Shown: piece by piece, positions 22,702 to 35,102 of the stretch
Numbering within the stretch: position 1 is the first letter of the stretch
Layout: every line of letters begins with the position of its first letter
Assembly: GCA_017311315.1 (NCBI GenBank)
Contig: CM029640.1
Location: 12,368,640 to 12,432,639 of the forward strand
Direction: 5' to 3'
Length of the DNA stretch: 64,000 bases
Origin: Dendrocalamus latiflorus
Taxonomy: Eukaryota > Streptophyta > Magnoliopsida > Poales > Poaceae
The notes under the pieces: model-generated
Seen by the model: the letters and a program-made list of their open reading frames with translations, nothing else
Database searches by the model: none
What the model was told of the DNA's origin: nothing
Program-made: the position numbers and the translations under genes

Positions 22702-25700
22702 TGTAACACCCCCGTTTCCAGGGGCGCGTACGGACACGGCATTCCGCAACTATTCACGCATGAACAGTTAAGGAGTGTCGCGCAAGAGTATACCATTGCA
22801 TGCTTACAACAAAAGTCCAGCATATATTTCACATACGGATTAACATCCATTTTCAACAGCGGGGTGTGCAAGCCCAAAGTATAATTACATTACAGAAGCT
22901 CCAAGATCCGCTTGAGCGCGGCCAAGACCTAAAGCCACGGATCCTCGTCGAAGAAGCGACCTTCCGGGACTTCCTCAACGGGGAGGCAAACACCTTCGTC
23001 TTGATCCTCTAAAGAAGGGCAAAAGCAAGCCGTGAGCCAATCAACCGGCTCAGCAAATCCCAAAGGGACCCTAACTTATTACATGCACGGAACATCAAAG
23101 GAAGGGAGTATACTTGGTTTATTAATTTGAGTGGATGCAGTTTTATTTGCAAACATTTTAGAAGACGGACCCAAAACTACTCCTCAAGAACTCAGGGGTT
23201 TTCAACAAGAGTTCATTAACCAACCTAAACAAGTTAATCATGTACAAAACTACTTAAGCTTCGCTGCTGGAATCACCCAAGTGACACAGCTCCAATAACC
23301 GGGAGCACGGCGTATTCGAATACCATTTATTTGACTCTGCAGAGTTTGCTCAGCTTTACCCACACGATTTCTTAACTCCCGCGTCCGGGTTAAGAAAGCC
23401 AGGTCGTTTCACTGCTCAACTCTTTATATAGGCTCTACCCGGTAGAATTCACTCGGGTCTGGCTCGCTCACTCACACACACACAAAGAAAAAGAAAACGG
23501 TGCCGCTTCGAGTGAACTCTACCGTTGTTAGGCACCCGCAGCACGGCCTGCCTAACCTTTGTTACCCAAACACCTACTCCACAACACCTGTAGAGTTTCA
23601 ATCGAGTTGAGCAGCTACTAAACCAGTGTTGACAAGTCAACTCCTGTGGTTGAGCGATCACCATGTCATTTGCTCAGCGTAAGGGTCTGGTCCTTATATT
23701 TTTTTCCTTAGGGGTCCGCAACCCCTACCAGGTCCGCGACCTGCAACCTAGGGTAAGAGGCGGGCGAAAACCGTCTTGCGGCGCACCGCAGCCCCCCTTA
23801 CCCTATCCTGCGCATGCCGACAATCTCCGCCCTAGGGCACGGTGTCCCATACCACCCTGCCCTAGAGCCGGGTTTTCCAAATTCTATTGGCCCGCAGCCA
23901 CAACCTTATTAGTATAAGACTTTGCACGATAATAATAACTTACAATTATCTAGAATAACAGATAATTAATTCTAGGGTTACAAAGGCATGGCTACGAGTT
24001 TAACATGGCATTTATCGGTGGTAGGGTTAACTATATAACATGTCATTCTAAACATTTTATTTTATTTTGAACTAACATTTCAGAACTAGCTCAATGCAAA
24101 TAGCGTAATAACATAATTAAATAACATGGGTTGCAACATGATCAAAGGATTTGGGACTTGCCGTCAATCCGAATGATTTCCGCTAGCTCGAACGAAGAAC
24201 CTCCTGGCTCCTGTGACTGCACTTGAACTTCCGGGATCTTCGGGACTAGCGCAAACACATAAAATAATTAAATCCAGCTTGAGACTAATCAAGCGAGGAA
24301 AAATAAACTAATTAAAAAGGAATAAATGCATAAATCCTTCAAATGGAATTTTAGGAATTTATCTGGGATGATTCTGTGGAAGTGGAGGTCACCAATGGGT
24401 CTGGAATATTATTTGGAGCAAAGTGGTGAAATTTGGGAATTTTTGGGATTTTCTGTGATTTTCTAGGATTTATTTGGCTTTTCTGGAATTTTAGAAATTG
24501 ATAAATCACTTAGAAAATCGGTGAACAGCGGAAGGCCGGCCCGGTGCAACAGTGCAGCCCGGCCGGTGAAACGGCCCGCGCGGCCGGGAGGCCGGCGCGG
24601 CCCATCGCGCGCGCTCGCGCGCGGGAAAGGAGCGGGCCGAGGGGAGGCGGCCCACGCCAGTGCGCGCCCGCGCGGCCTGGATGGCCGACGCGTGGTGCAG
24701 GCTGGTGGCGGAGATGCGGCGGGTGTGGGTGGCTGGGATGAAGACGGGGAGAGATCGGACGGCTGCGGGGCGAGAGGGCGAAGCGAATCGATACGGCGGG
24801 ATTGGACGGTCGAAATTAGATATTACAGACGAGATGGACGGGCGGGGAAGAGCCACGTCGCGGGGAGGGATCGTCTTCAACCTCTGGGCGCTACAGTGCA
24901 CCCGAGGCATGGCAGCGGCGCCGACGGCGGCCTGGGCGCCAGGGGGCTTGTCGGCGGCGACCAAGGACACCGGCGGATGCGGCTCGACACGGGGATTCCG
25001 TTCTGGGGCTTAGGAGGGCGAGGAGATCAACGGAGAAGGCGGGAGAGAGAAGGGGGAGGTTCGGGTGTTTGGCGACGAGGAAGGTCACCGGCGGCGAGAG
25101 AGGTCAATCGGCCGCGGCTACACGTTCAAGGGGACCGGGTGCTCACATTGGCGGCGACGGTGGGAGCCGGGGAGCCTCAGAGCTTGCTGGCCACGGGGAG
25201 GTGGTTGCGGCCGGCGGTGTGCTTCGGTGACAGAGCTCCACGGGCAAGCACCTGTCCAGGGGGATGCACCAAGATGAATGTTACACCAAGGAGAAACTTT
25301 GGGCGAATGCAATTGAGTAATGGAGGGAGGGAGAGAGAGATTGGCTCCGGGGTGTCGCCGGCTCACAGGGCGGCAATGGCGGAGCTCGGAGCGGCGGGGC
25401 TTCAATTGGCGGCTCCGGGAGGTGGCTGGGAGCTGCGGGAGGCAAATGGGAGGGGTGGGGAGCTCTGGAAATCAAAGGAATGGGAGGGAGGTAGAGAGGG
25501 GGTATTTATACCCGAGCGGAGGAAGAGCGGAGCCTTAGGGGAGAAGGCAACGGCGGTGCTCCGGGGTCGACAGGGATGGACGGGAGCTGGTGGAGGGTCT
25601 CTTCCGCGCAATGGGGGGTGACGCCAGGCTCTGCGGCGGCTTAAAGGCGATGCGACAGGAGATGGGAGCAGGCGAGCTCCGGTCACGGGCGATGGCGTCC

Positions 25701-26276
25701 GCGCGCGGGAGAAGAAGGCGCGGCGACTGCCAGGTAGGGTCGGGGCAGAGAAGAGGCGACGCGTGGCGCGAAGTCTCTGCCGGCTTCGGACCAGCTGGCG
25801 GTCGGGGTGGCGCGGGCGCGAGGAGGGGATCCGAGGGGCGGCGCTGTCCGCGCGCGCGAGGAGGCGGTGCGGGAGCGGGCGCAGGCGCAGCGCGCGTGCG
25901 CGGGGAAAGCGGGGAGGGAGCGGGCGCCAGCGGAGGGAGGAGGAGGCGTCCACGCGGGAGAAGGCCGGGGAGCGGAGAAAGCGGGAAGGAGCGGGGAAGG
26001 CGCTGGGCGAGGGGAAGAAGCGGGATCGGGGCGGCGCCAGCGCGGGAGGGGAGAGGCGGGGAGGGGGAAGCGGCGCCGACGCGAGGAGGGAGGCGCGGGC
26101 GCTGGGAAAACGGGGAAGGCGGAAAGGCGGAAGACGCCAAGGGCAAGGGAAGGCGGCATTTCCCGAAAGGGAAAGCGAAATTCGGGGGAAGCTTTCCAAA
26201 AAGGGAAAGTTTCCAGAAAACACTCAAAAATGCAGCAAAAAGGCTCAAAAATTTTGAAATTTTCAGGGGCTTTTCA
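22702..26276 (-). repeat. LTR 4 (5' LTR of unit 3, right end of array), 3575 bp
   Basis: The LTR ends at TTTTCA (26276) and is followed directly by GTTCC, which starts unrelated (Copia) sequence. At least five changes in its terminal 600 bp are found in none of the other LTRs (for example CAGGTAGGG near 25735, GTCCACGC near 25951, GCGCTGGG near 26102). As an outer LTR it may not have shared in the exchange that kept the others alike. Confidence 0.95.
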
Positions 26277-27835
26277 GTTCCTAGCCTTTTACTAGTCTTG
26301 GTGTTTGGTTGGAAGACTGGGTTGCTAGTATAGGATACCATCCTATTAAGAGGGGTCATGTCTAGTAGCTTGAGTCTCATCATGTGTTGATAGCTCAACC
26401 TCACTTGCTCTAGCTCTCTATGGCATGATGCTTATATTTGTGAATGTATTTTACAAATAGTTGAAGCTCAGATGTTGAATCCTTGTAACATGTGACTATA
26501 CATTGCAAATGTTTAAAATCCATATTTCCAACTCTTTGTGGTATGTTACAAATATGTTTTACAAATAGTTGAAGCTCATCCTTGTAGCATGTGACTTAGC
26601 TTTGCGAATGTGTTGAGTCCATGTACCAATTCCTTATGTCATGATTCTAAAAATGTGCAAATATATTTTGCAACTTGTTATGAGTCATGATTAATCTTTA
26701 TGTGTGTAATACTATAATTTACAAATGTGTTTTGCAAGATTTGTTGAACTATATGCACTTGTCAGGAAAAATTGGAACTACCGGTGTGTATTGCGCGGTA
26801 CTACCAGAAGTCGGAACTACTGGCTCTGTGTGAGTGGTACTACCAGACTTCGGAAGCTTCGATAATCCTGTGGTACATTTTTTCTAGAGAGACACCTGTG
26901 TGGTGGTTTTTTCTCCACAGGAAAGCGGTAGTTCCTCATGTGTCGAGTGGTACTTCCGAGTTTCGGTAGTACCGAATTTTCCTCAGGAAAGCTAGTTTTA
27001 TGACTGTTGTGAAGGGGAGTGGATGTACCGGCGTGTTGCCTATGGTACTTCCAAAAATCTTGATTTTCCTTTTCAGGATTTTAGCCCTAACGGCTAATTT
27101 TCTTTTGTGGGGTATAAGTACCCCCTTGTGACCGATTGGAGGTGATGTTGCTGGACTCTATTTCATTCCTTTGAGCTAGTGTGAGGTCGTCCTCTCAATT
27201 GCACATGTGTTGCACCTTATGAGCAAGGAGAAGGGCTCTAGATTGCATGTGTTGCATCTAGAGGTGGATTGAATATCCATTCAAGCTTATGCATTTATTG
27301 CACATGGTGAGAGTCAAGCAGGGGGCTTAACTTATTACTCTCGGAAGTTTGCCGACTCCTAGACAGCAGTGAAGGCTCTAGATTTGAGAAAGTTGTGTAC
27401 ATTTCTCATTGTTACAAATGCTGAAATTTCAGAGTTCTGCATGATTTTGAGTATATTTGCAATTTTTGTATCTTTAGGTGTTCTCATAATCTGAGCTAGT
27501 TACAATTATAACTTTTTATCCTCAGTTGTTGATCTATACTGACAAATTTTCTTAGATTTATTGGAAATTTGTAAGTCAGATTTTCAGTTAGCTTTTGAAA
27601 CCCAATTGGAATGTCAAAATCTAAAAATCTAAAACTTCAATTGGAGTGTGGTTTGAATGCCACAAAGGGGAGAACTCCAAACTGAAACTTCAATTGGAAT
27701 GACAAGCCTTCAAGTAGCTATAAAGAGTAAGGTTATTTGAATGTGTTTCAAATATCTTTTTTCTTTAGTTATCTCAAATTCCCTCTTGGTCGGATGTATC
27801 TATTTTCATACCCCTTATGGCCAAAATTAAATTAA
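26277..27835 (+). repeat. Remnant of 5' LTR of a Copia (SIRE/Maximus-like) element
   Basis: From CTAGTCTTGGTGTTTGG onward, about 1.1 kb match the 3' LTR at 29209-30357 with scattered substitutions. The match fades after about 27370. The stretch ending near 27835 (TCTATTTTCATACCCC...) resembles the usual pyrimidine-rich LTR end of this lineage. The left part of the LTR is missing where the gypsy array begins. Confidence 0.7.
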
Positions 27836-27851
27836 ATCAATTGGTATCAAG
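27836..27851 (+). other. Primer-binding-site-like sequence of the Copia element
   Basis: CAATTGGTATCAAGCTCC resembles the Copia junction that carries the tRNA-iMet primer site (TGGTATCA core). It supports plus-strand orientation. Confidence 0.55.
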
Positions 27852-28818
27852 CTCCATTTTGGCTAAACTTGTTTTTCCTTGTTTTTTGGTGATAAATACC
27901 AAAAGAGGGAGAAATGTGTATAACAGCATTGTTATTTAATGCCAAAAGGAAAAGGGGGATGTGTAAATGTGTATAATAGGATTGTTATTGGGAAATTCTT
28001 TATGCTTATGTTGTCACCTTAGATTAATTTTCTATAATATGTTCATTTTTATCCAAATGCTATTATTGTTAATGGATTTGTCCTTCATCACTAAAAGGGG
28101 GAGATTGTAAGTTCAAACTCCATTAAGTTGGTTTTGGTGATAATGACAAATGCAATTGTGAGACTAATACACTTATTAGGTATGATATTATCTAGCCTCA
28201 TTTGGATGTAATGAATAACAAATGCTATTGTGAGACTAACATGTTTGATTGATTATGATCTTGCAAGTCTCATTTGGATAAAAATGTGAAAATCATATAG
28301 GTATGCATTTGATATCTCATTCTCATCACTTAGTGCATTATTCCAATCTAAAATATGGACTAAACTCCACCAAAAGTCTAGGATAAATATGTGCATATGT
28401 TTTTTATTATACATTCTTGTATGCACACATTTGGAGAAGTTCACTCTATGTTTTGTGGCTTCATTAGTATTAATCTGTGTTTCTTTTTTCAAATATTAAA
28501 GATATTTACTTTGAAACGTATCCTTTGGGTTTATATAACTTGTGTAGTTTGTATATACTCTTGATTGATTTAAATTAAATCAATTGCAATCGAATTATCA
28601 TCTAGTTCCTCCATTATGTATTGGATAATCAATGACAACCGGATGTGTAAGTTTTGCTAGCAATTAATCTCAAAGACTAATATTTCTATTCAAATGAGTT
28701 AATTGCTTTAAAAGCTTATCATAGAGTATACAAGTGCTGTGTACATGTCATATACTCGCATATTAATTTCTATCTTATTATTTGTTGAGATTGTCATGAA
28801 TTGCCAAAACGAGAAGAT
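27852..28818 (+). mobile_element. Internal remnant of the Copia element, pol deleted
   Basis: Less than 1 kb separates the primer-like site from the 3' LTR, with no gag or pol similarity. It has several purine-rich runs typical of the 3' non-coding part of this lineage (ACCAAAAGAGGGAG at about 27898, AAAAGGGGGAGATTG at about 28093) and a duplicated phrase around 28140 and 28215. The coding region has been lost. Confidence 0.6.
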
Positions 28819-30862
28819 TGTTGAATGTAGTCACTCCATTACGAGTTAATGGTGAAGTTTTGGTAATTGATGAAAATTGATTCGTGGACAAACATTTTCC
28901 ATGAGTTGGATAAATAGATTTTGTTCCACAAATGAGTATGACTTCATATGTTGAAGTTCATCAGGTCAACATGTGAGATGAAGAATGCCTCATGTGTTGA
29001 AGATCATCAAGTTCAAGAAGAAGATGCATCATGAGCTGTTGCATGTCCAAGAGGAGATGATCATGTATTGATCATCAAGTCAAGTGAAGACCTATCATGT
29101 GTTGATGGAGTTCAAGTGACAATAACCTGGCTTGAAGTAAAGATGTGCGCCATCAAGCTTTAAGAGGATGCTTAAGGTAAAGGTATGACTAGTTAGGGTT
29201 AAAGATGTGTTTCTAGTATTTTACCGGTCTTGGTGTTTGGTTGGAAGACTGGGTTGCTACTATAGGATGTCGTTCTATTAAGAGGGATTATGTCTAGTAG
29301 CTTGAGTCTTATTATATGTTGATAGTTCAACCTCACTTACTCTAGCTTTCTATGGCATGATACTTATAATTGCGAATGTGTTTTTGCAAATAGTTGAAGC
29401 TCATGTGTTGAATCCTTGTAACATGTGACTATACATTGCAAATGTGTTTTTGCAAATGTTTGAAATCCATGTTTCCAATTTTTATGGTATGGGGCTTATA
29501 TTTATAAATGTGTTTTGCAAATAGTTGAAGCTCATCCTTATACCATGTGGCTTAGTTTTTGCGAATGTGTTTTGCAAATGTGTTGAGTCCATGTACCAAT
29601 TCCTTGTGTCATGATTCTAAAAGTGTGCAAATGTGTTTTGCAACTTGTTATGAGTCATGATTAATCTTTGTGTGTATGATATTATAATTTGCAAATGTGT
29701 TTTGCAAGATTTGTTAAACTATGCACTTGTTAGGAAAACTTGGAACTATCGGTGTGTATTGTGCGGTACTACCAGAATTCGGAACTACCGGCTCTATGCG
29801 ACCGATACTATCGGACTTCGGAAGCTCCGATAATCCTGTGATATATTTTTTTCCAGAGAGACACCTATGTGGTAGTTTTTTTCTCCCTAGGAAAGCAGTA
29901 GTTCCGCATGTGTCGAGAAGTACTTTCGAGTTTCGGTAGTACATGATTTTGTGTGGCGAAACTACTGATTTTGCAAAGTAACAGCTAGTTTTCTGACCGT
30001 TGCAAAGGGGAGCGAAAAGTACCGGCGTGTTACCTGTGGTACTTCCAAAAATCTTGATTTTTCAGGATTTTGGTTCCAACGGCTAGTTTTCTTTTATGGG
30101 GTATAAGTACCCCCTTATGGCCGGTTGGAGGTGATGTTGCTGGACTCTATTACATTCTTTTGAGCTAATATGTGGTCTTCCTCTCAATTGAATATGTGTT
30201 GCACCTTGTGAGTAACGAGGAAGGCTCTAGATTGCATGTTTTGCATCTAGATGTGGATTGAATATCCACTCGAGCTTGTGCATTCGTTGCACGTGGTGAG
30301 AGTTAAGCAATGGTTTTTGACTTATTACTCTTGGAGTTTGCCGACTTACGGCAGTGGAGACATCGCGCACGGTGATCTTTTTAAACAAGGTTGTGAGAAG
30401 ACCCGGCGAAGTGTGAAGGTTGGAGCTCACCTACCTAAAGTGGGAAAGAGCTACCACTAGTGGATTGAAGTGTTTCGGCTTAATTCGTGGAGCCAGTCTA
30501 ATTCATTTGGGCTAACCTCAATGTGGACTAGGGGAGATCGGCAAATCTCCGAATAACACGGTAAAAAGAGACCGTGTTTATTGTGGTTTGTTCTCTTATG
30601 CTCAATTTACATTCAAGCAATTTATATTCATAGAATTAAATTGATTGCTTATCATTCTAGGATTACAAATCTTGACATAGACTTTAACTTGTTGGTGCAC
30701 TTAGGTGAACCTAATTGTTTTGGACATCTTTTGTGCTAAACCAAATTGATTTAAGCTTCCATATTATATACTTGGTTTTAGCCAAATAAAGAACTAATAA
30801 TTAGAGAAGAATTTTTAAGACCGTCTATTCACCCCCCTCTAGTCGGCCTCCTTGATCTAACA
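28819..30862 (+). repeat. 3' LTR of the Copia element, about 2.04 kb
   Basis: It begins TGTTGAATGTAGTCACTCC directly after a purine-rich AAAACGAGAAGAT and ends CTAGTCGGCCTCCTTG...CTAACA, both typical of grass SIRE/Maximus LTRs. The part from 29209 repeats the 26277 sequence. Confidence 0.75.
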
Positions 30863-31612
30863 TGAGGTTACTCGGGCTTCGGGAGGGAGAATTGAGAGGA
30901 AGGAGAGGTGGAGTAAGGAGAGCGGGTGCTGAGGGGGAGGGTTCATATGGGGGATGACGCAACGACTAGCTAGATCCTCACCGGACTTTTTGACAAGTGG
31001 CAGTCGGTGTGGGGGAGGATAAGGGGATGTGCACGCGAGATGGGCAGAGCCAGTGTGGGACGTGCGGGGTAAGAAGAGAGAGAGGGCGGCCGGCGCACGA
31101 GGAAGAGAGAGAGGCGGCAAAAGAAGTGGTCGGTTGAACGGCCATGGTAGTGGCGGAGGCAGAGGAAGAAGAAGCTGGGGAGGAAGGAGTGCTGGGGTCA
31201 GGGTGTCGCACGGGAGAGGGAGAGGGGGGACAGAGACTGACAGGTGGGCTCGGCGCGGAGAGGGAAGAGGGTGGTGCGGGCGGAGCGGATGGCGCCACGT
31301 GGTGTGGCAAGAAGATCTAGGCCGGCCACAAGTCGGCTCAGGGAAGGGAGAGATTTTTAAATCCTTTTTGATTTTTCAGAAATTCCTAAAAATCAAATAA
31401 AAGCCTAGAAAATAGCACAAAATTCCTAAAAATTCCAGAAAAAATCTCAAAAGTTCTAGAATTCACAAGGAACTCAACAAAATATAATCAACTTAATTGA
31501 GCACAAATATATCGAAGTTTTTATAGATCTTTTCTAGGCTAAAATAAAAAGGCAGAAAAAAATTCTAAAAAACCAATTAAATCCAAATAAATTAAAACTT
31601 TGGGATGTCACA
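30863..31612 (-). repeat. Truncated gypsy LTR (Tekay/Del-like)
   Basis: Read on the minus strand from 31612 it starts TGTGACATCCCAAAG, the common start of grass chromovirus LTRs, passes AT-rich repeats of AATTCCTAAAAAT, then becomes GC-rich (30880-31330) like a U3/leader region. It stops abruptly at the Copia LTR end. Open frames in the GC-rich part are not credible genes. Confidence 0.45.
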
Positions 31613-32636
31613 CTTAGCCACCTTGGCTTGATTCCTTCCACAAGGTCCTCTCAATCACCGTTTCAAGGTTTTGCCCGGTTTTGATGCCTCTCATGCTCAT
31701 GTGAGAAAAGGTCATAACTTCGAAAAGCATTAGAGAAACTCTTGTTGAAATAGTTTCCTAGGGTCTAGATCTTAATGTGTGTTAAGTTTTATTTTGTTTG
31801 GAGCTCTAGTTTGAAAGTTAGGTCGTTTTGTGGTTTGAGACTAGTTTTGGTACAACAGAGCTTTAAGAGCCAAAAGTTCAAAATTTGGTAATTATCTTGT
31901 TGATCTTTGATTGGAATAGGTTCCTAAGGTTGTCATTTAGTCTTGTTCAAATTTGAAGTCATTTAGAGTCTTCGTATGAAAGTTGAGTCCTTTTGAGTAT
32001 CTAGAATCATGTTGATTTTCAATTTTGTCCTGAAGAACAGGTCAGTCTGCTCCTAAGAGAAGCTAGATCGTTCCTGAGAGGTTAGACTGCCTAGGGCTTG
32101 TCAATAGTTATTTTGCTTAGTTTTTCTCGAAGATTTTATTGTAGGTGCCTCGGTTCTGATATTCACATGTTAACATAACCTTTAATCACTATTGAAGTAA
32201 AGAGTCGTGATTTCTCTTGGGAAAAAGATTTTAAAAAATTGTATTTGTGTAGACTCTATTCCCCTCTTATCACCGTTCTCGGTCCTCTAGAGGGAAACAA
32301 AGTAGTATGAGGTACAAAATGTGCATATGTGTGGCATTGGACCTAAAGTACATAAGAGCGCACATGTGATGTGTAGACTGGTGCAAAAATTAGAGTGGAT
32401 TGCAGGTTTCTGTTGCTAAAAAACTCCATCTTTACAATTTTGCCCCTCACCACATGTACTTTTCACAATCTAACCGGGATCAATTCTGCCACTGGTTCCA
32501 TGTTACTCAGCCGCTCGACATTTTGTCCTTTCCATTTTCCATCGTCACTTGTATCTCCCTAATCCTATTCTTTACTAATCTCTTCCCCCAATCTGACCCA
32601 GATTGACTTTTGCAACGAGGTCGAGGCGTCGTTTGC
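31613..32636. other. Unassigned AT-rich stretch
   Basis: No convincing coding sequence. The end near 32250-32300 (TAGACTCTATTCCCCTCTTATC) looks like the pyrimidine-rich end of a Copia LTR, but no matching partner is in view. Confidence 0.3.
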
Positions 32637-32661
32637 TCCGTAGTCAGTGGGGGACGCAGAA

Positions 32662-33890
32662 ATTTTAGAATGGATGTTCAAAGTTATAAAAATATTTTTC
32701 AGTACAAAACATAACTTGATAATAATAATTTGAACTAGACAAGGAGAAATAGAAGAATAATTTGAACTAGACAAGGAGAAACAACAATTTTATACAGTAG
32801 ATATAATTCTAATAGGACCAGGCACAACAAGAGATGCAACAAGTTTAACCCAATAGAATAAAATTTACAGCAAACTAGAAACAGAATACCTGTCTATCAT
32901 AAGGAAATATACACCAATCCCAAGAACTTCTCCCCTTGCTTCAGACTGAGAATGTAGAGTCTGCAAAGTCAAAAACCAGAAATAAGAAAATTACTTGTAT
33001 CTTCAACATACATGAAGATATAACTTATCTAGGCATGGTATAACTCCTAGACTGTTGCAAGAAACAAGCAGAAGAGCTTGTCTTATTTGTAACTCATTCT
33101 ACAAATAGCACCTTGTAATTCTCTCTGTTTTTTTTCAATAATACTAGTATGTCATTTCAGAAAGACTGAGCTTGAAGTCTGGAACAACTATAAGATGATC
33201 CTACAGATGGTGAGTGTGAATTCAGTTGTAACAATCAATCATGTTCTACATACCACATAAATAGTATTTTATCCAATAATTATGAATATACTCAGAAGTG
33301 TGTGCTGCTAAATGCCTAAGTATTATCGTTCTCGACTGTCATCACATGTCACCTCTTCAGCAAACATGTTTCAATACATTTCTATATTAGGTAAAGCAAG
33401 GAACAAACAACACAAAAATGAGCATGCCTTCAAAGCAGCTATAAGTTTGGAACTATTGTAACAACGGACATACAAGAAATGCTTCATGCAATCAGAAAAC
33501 AGTGTGTGCTCGAAAGAACAATGAAATTTATCTTTGGTGCCATCCTTTTCAAATTCTTCATCTGTTGGATGTGCTGAACCTGCAAAATGTAAGAGGAATG
33601 AAAACAATAAGAATCCAAATTCTGCTATTTATTGCACATCTGTGCTCCATGAAGAATTGAAGCGTATGTAGCTAGTGTAGAGTAATGACGGCAGACTGCC
33701 CATGAAAGATTTACATAGATCCCAGTAACCCAGCCTCAGATAGTACAACAGGGAAACTATGCCCAAACCCATTTCAACTCAACCCATCAGTAAAAGACAG
33801 CACAATTAATCAATCCACTGTATGCACTCTTAAAAAACCAGTATATGAATCCATGCATTTGATTTGCTCTAAATTGGATAAGGAGCATTC
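32662..33890. other. Body of outer hAT, no recognisable gene
   Basis: AT-rich sequence with a duplicated phrase (TAATTTGAACTAGACAAGGAGAA at about 32728 and 32759). A minus-strand open stretch at 33371-33607 (78 codons) has flanking splice-like sites and might be a captured gene fragment, but I do not recognise it. Confidence 0.3.
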
Positions 33891-33994
33891 AGCTAATAAT
33901 GCAAAGTCCGGGTCGAACTCCAAGTCCGGGAGCCCAGGGTTGGCGGGGTGACGCGGTCAGGTCTTCGGTGGCGACAGAGCGGAGGGCCGGAGCC

Positions 33995-34240
33995 GGAGGC
34001 GCGGTCGCCGCGATGTCGCCTCGCCGGTCATGCCGGAGGGCAGAGCGGAGCTGCGGAGGGCCGAAGAGGACAGCGGAGCGCCCAGATCTGGCGGTCGTGG
34101 TGCCGGAGCGGTCGGAGGGTGGAGGCGCGGTTGCCGATTCGCCGATCGTGTCGGAGGGCGGAGCGGAGGGCCGGAGCGGAGCACCCAGATCTGGTGGTCG
34201 CGGTGCCAGCGAAGTGCCGGAGCGGAGGGCCGGCGTGGCG
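33995..34240. repeat. GC-rich imperfect tandem repeat, about 126-bp unit
   Basis: GGAGGCGCGG recurs at 33995 and 34121, and CCCAGATCTGG at about 34082 and 34184. The roughly two units differ by indels. Overlapping open frames on both strands follow from GC content and are not called as genes. Confidence 0.55.
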
Positions 34241-35102
34241 CCGCGTGGAGCTGCGGAGGGCCGGCGCGGCGCCGGAGGCTGGAGGCGTGGCTGCTCGCCT
34301 ACTCGGCGCCTGCTTGGCTAGGGTTGTGGCGCTGTGCACTCAGGGCCTCAGGCGCTCGGGCAGGAGACCGCAGTAGTATGGCGCAGCGCCAAGGTTATTA
34401 AGGTGGTAAGGCGAGGTGTGGCGACCCACCCCCTTCCAGGCGCCTAGGCGAATAAGGCGTGCGGCGAGGCGACGCCATACACATACCCTAACCTACCATG
34501 CAACAGCACAAACATACACTGATACATACCTTTTTGCTGCCAATTCTGGAGGCCATGTAGTAGTGATCCTCCTGTTTCCAGTTGCCTTGTTCCATGTACC
34601 ATACAGCCCTTGACAAGTTTCAACATGTGTGACTCATTAATATAATTATGTAACAGAAATACTTTGTAATGAGATGAAATATGGATAAAGCATTCAAGTG
34701 AAATACCTTTTGATGATCTGAACTCTCTTTTCTTCTCCCAAACAGCAAGCTGCATATACAATAAGGAATTTAGCAACAGCGGCAAGCAAATATCAATATA
34801 TCATCATTACATCAGTGATCAGTCCATAAACTTAGATTTATATAATAGTGGCAATAAATAATAGCAGTCCACACTCGTTAGCCACATTACAAACATTCCA
34901 CAAATATAACTACGTAAGATAGAGTCTTAGTGGCATAATTAGTAGTCAACAGCCACATAATTGCATAACAACATAGCCCAACCACCAAAAGCTTAAGAGT
35001 CTAATGGCATGCTAATTGCTAAGTAGTGCACAAGTGTGCAAGCACAACACAAAAGTAGCTTTAGTGTAGATCTGAAATCTGCTAGCAGCCAACTCTCAAT
35101 AG

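Larger units (their letters stand above)
1..26276 (-). mobile_element. Tandem array of three Ty3/gypsy chromovirus units sharing LTRs
   Basis: The same retrotransposon recurs head to tail with periods of 8558 and 8560 bp. Reading left to right there are a partial LTR (1-598), internal region 599-5583, LTR 5584-9156, internal 9157-14141, LTR 14142-17716, internal 17717-22701 and LTR 22702-26276. Coding order on the minus strand is gag, protease remnant, RT, RNase H, integrase, chromodomain, which is the Ty3/gypsy chromovirus order. LTRs run TG...CA with a tRNA-iMet primer site and a polypurine tract in the expected places. Only four LTRs serve three internal regions, so the units share LTRs. 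The Tekay/Del assignment is inferred from the chromodomain, long LTRs and primer site. The left end lies outside the window. Confidence 0.95.

Noticed and set aside
1..26276. Considered as a simple satellite array
   Set aside because: Unit length, LTR ends, PBS, PPT and gag-pol content show a retrotransposon.
33899..34401. Overlapping GC-rich open frames in the outer hAT
   Set aside because: Three phases are open at once over a tandem repeat; no recognisable protein.
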